Source: Ichthyophis bannanicus
Taxonomy: Eukaryota; Chordata; Amphibia; Gymnophiona; Ichthyophiidae
Direction: 5' to 3'
Length of the DNA stretch: 64,000 bases
Assembly (NCBI GenBank): GCA_033557465.1
Contig: CM066037.1
Coordinates: forward strand, 204,537,156 to 204,601,155
Shown: piece by piece, positions 63,942 to 64,000 of the stretch
How the letters are laid out: each line of letters starts with the position of its first letter
Position numbering within the stretch: the stretch's first letter is position 1
Position numbers and translations under genes: made by a program
Notes under the pieces: model-generated
What the model was told of the DNA's origin: nothing
What the model saw: only the letters and a program-made list of their open reading frames with translations
The model's database searches: none

Positions 63942-64000
63942 GCAACTCCTACCTTCCGGCCCTGGTGTTGGGCTACCTGTCGGGGGCGTTATCAGAGAAG

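Larger units (their letters stand above)
43601..64000 (+). mobile_element. DIRS-A2, split by three large insertions, open at window end
   Basis: It begins TCTCCAGGAATAAGCAGGAA. Gag runs 44013-45,950 and RT starts at about 45,960. It is interrupted by A3 (46512-52345) within RT at the VAAFLRTLG block and resumes at 52346. It is interrupted again by CR1 (52599-57551) at EMLQLLGHMAS, resumes at 57557 with RNase H, Dam-like and YR N-terminus, and is interrupted by B2 from about 58715 at the LLEYLLHLS block of YR. The rest lies beyond the window. Confidence 0.9.
58715..64000 (+). mobile_element. DIRS-B2, inserted in DIRS-A2 YR, runs off the window
   Basis: It begins TCTCCAGGACCAAGCAGGAA. The order is leader, gag (59068-60,900), RT/RNase H (60927-62336), Dam-like (62327-62908) and YR (62,880-63941). 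The ICR and right repeat would lie beyond 64,000. It is the reference copy for DIRS-B1 at the other end of the window. Confidence 0.9.

Overview
This is a vertebrate nuclear window made almost entirely of nested retrotransposons around one protein-coding exon. The mix is dominated by DIRS-type tyrosine-recombinase (YR) retroelements: I count nine copies in at least five families. CR1, L2 and L1 LINEs, a tRNA-headed SINE, a solo LTR and large palindromic insertions are also present. DIRS dominance at this level suggests an amphibian, most likely a caecilian. That assignment is inference from repeat content, not from a marker gene. I use working names: DIRS-A0, A1, A2, A3, B1, B2, C, D and E.

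Left part (1-11.1 kb): a broken A0 gag piece (1-1080) is interrupted by DIRS-B1 (1081-4775). The middle of B1 is replaced by a doubly truncated, reversed CR1. Then come an L2-type 3' tail, a reversed L1 ORF1 piece, a near-complete L2 (6484-8905), a reversed CR1 3' half and a solo LTR with a 4-bp target duplication (10490-11136).

DIRS-C (11967-27710) is one old 5.6-kb element stretched to 15.7 kb by four insertions. They are a 2.45-kb palindrome carrying two hammerhead-like motifs (12667-15148), a structurally complete DIRS-D (17509-23451), a 5'-truncated L2 (24156-25656) and a 184-bp hairpin (26935-27118). Both DIRS-C ends and its internal complementary region (ICR) can be matched.

Middle (28.9-38.3 kb): a third palindrome (28956-35319) is split by a structurally complete DIRS-A1 (29045-34715). 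Its intact arm gives the empty site. A 1,530-bp symmetric phase 1-1 exon of a host gene follows (35701-37230). I could not name the gene. It is the only non-repeat coding sequence seen.

Right part (38.3-64 kb): a 3'-truncated DIRS-E is bracketed by an 88-bp direct repeat. A young 5'-truncated L1 (41185-43530) has a 17-bp target duplication. DIRS-A2 starts at 43601 and is still open at the window edge. It is broken by A3 (46512-52345), a nearly full-length CR1 (52599-57551) and B2 (from about 58715). A3 carries a SINE in gag, and the CR1 carries a reversed LINE tail in its leader.

How the genes work together: each DIRS encodes Gag, a reverse transcriptase/RNase H/Dam-like polyprotein and a YR, between inverted terminal repeats whose ends are recapitulated in the ICR. 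All copies here carry stops, frameshifts or catalytic changes, so none looks autonomous as it stands. The strongest observations are the shared architecture of the three palindromes, the internally controlled DIRS target sites, and the long second reading frame kept open across the RT region in three DIRS families.
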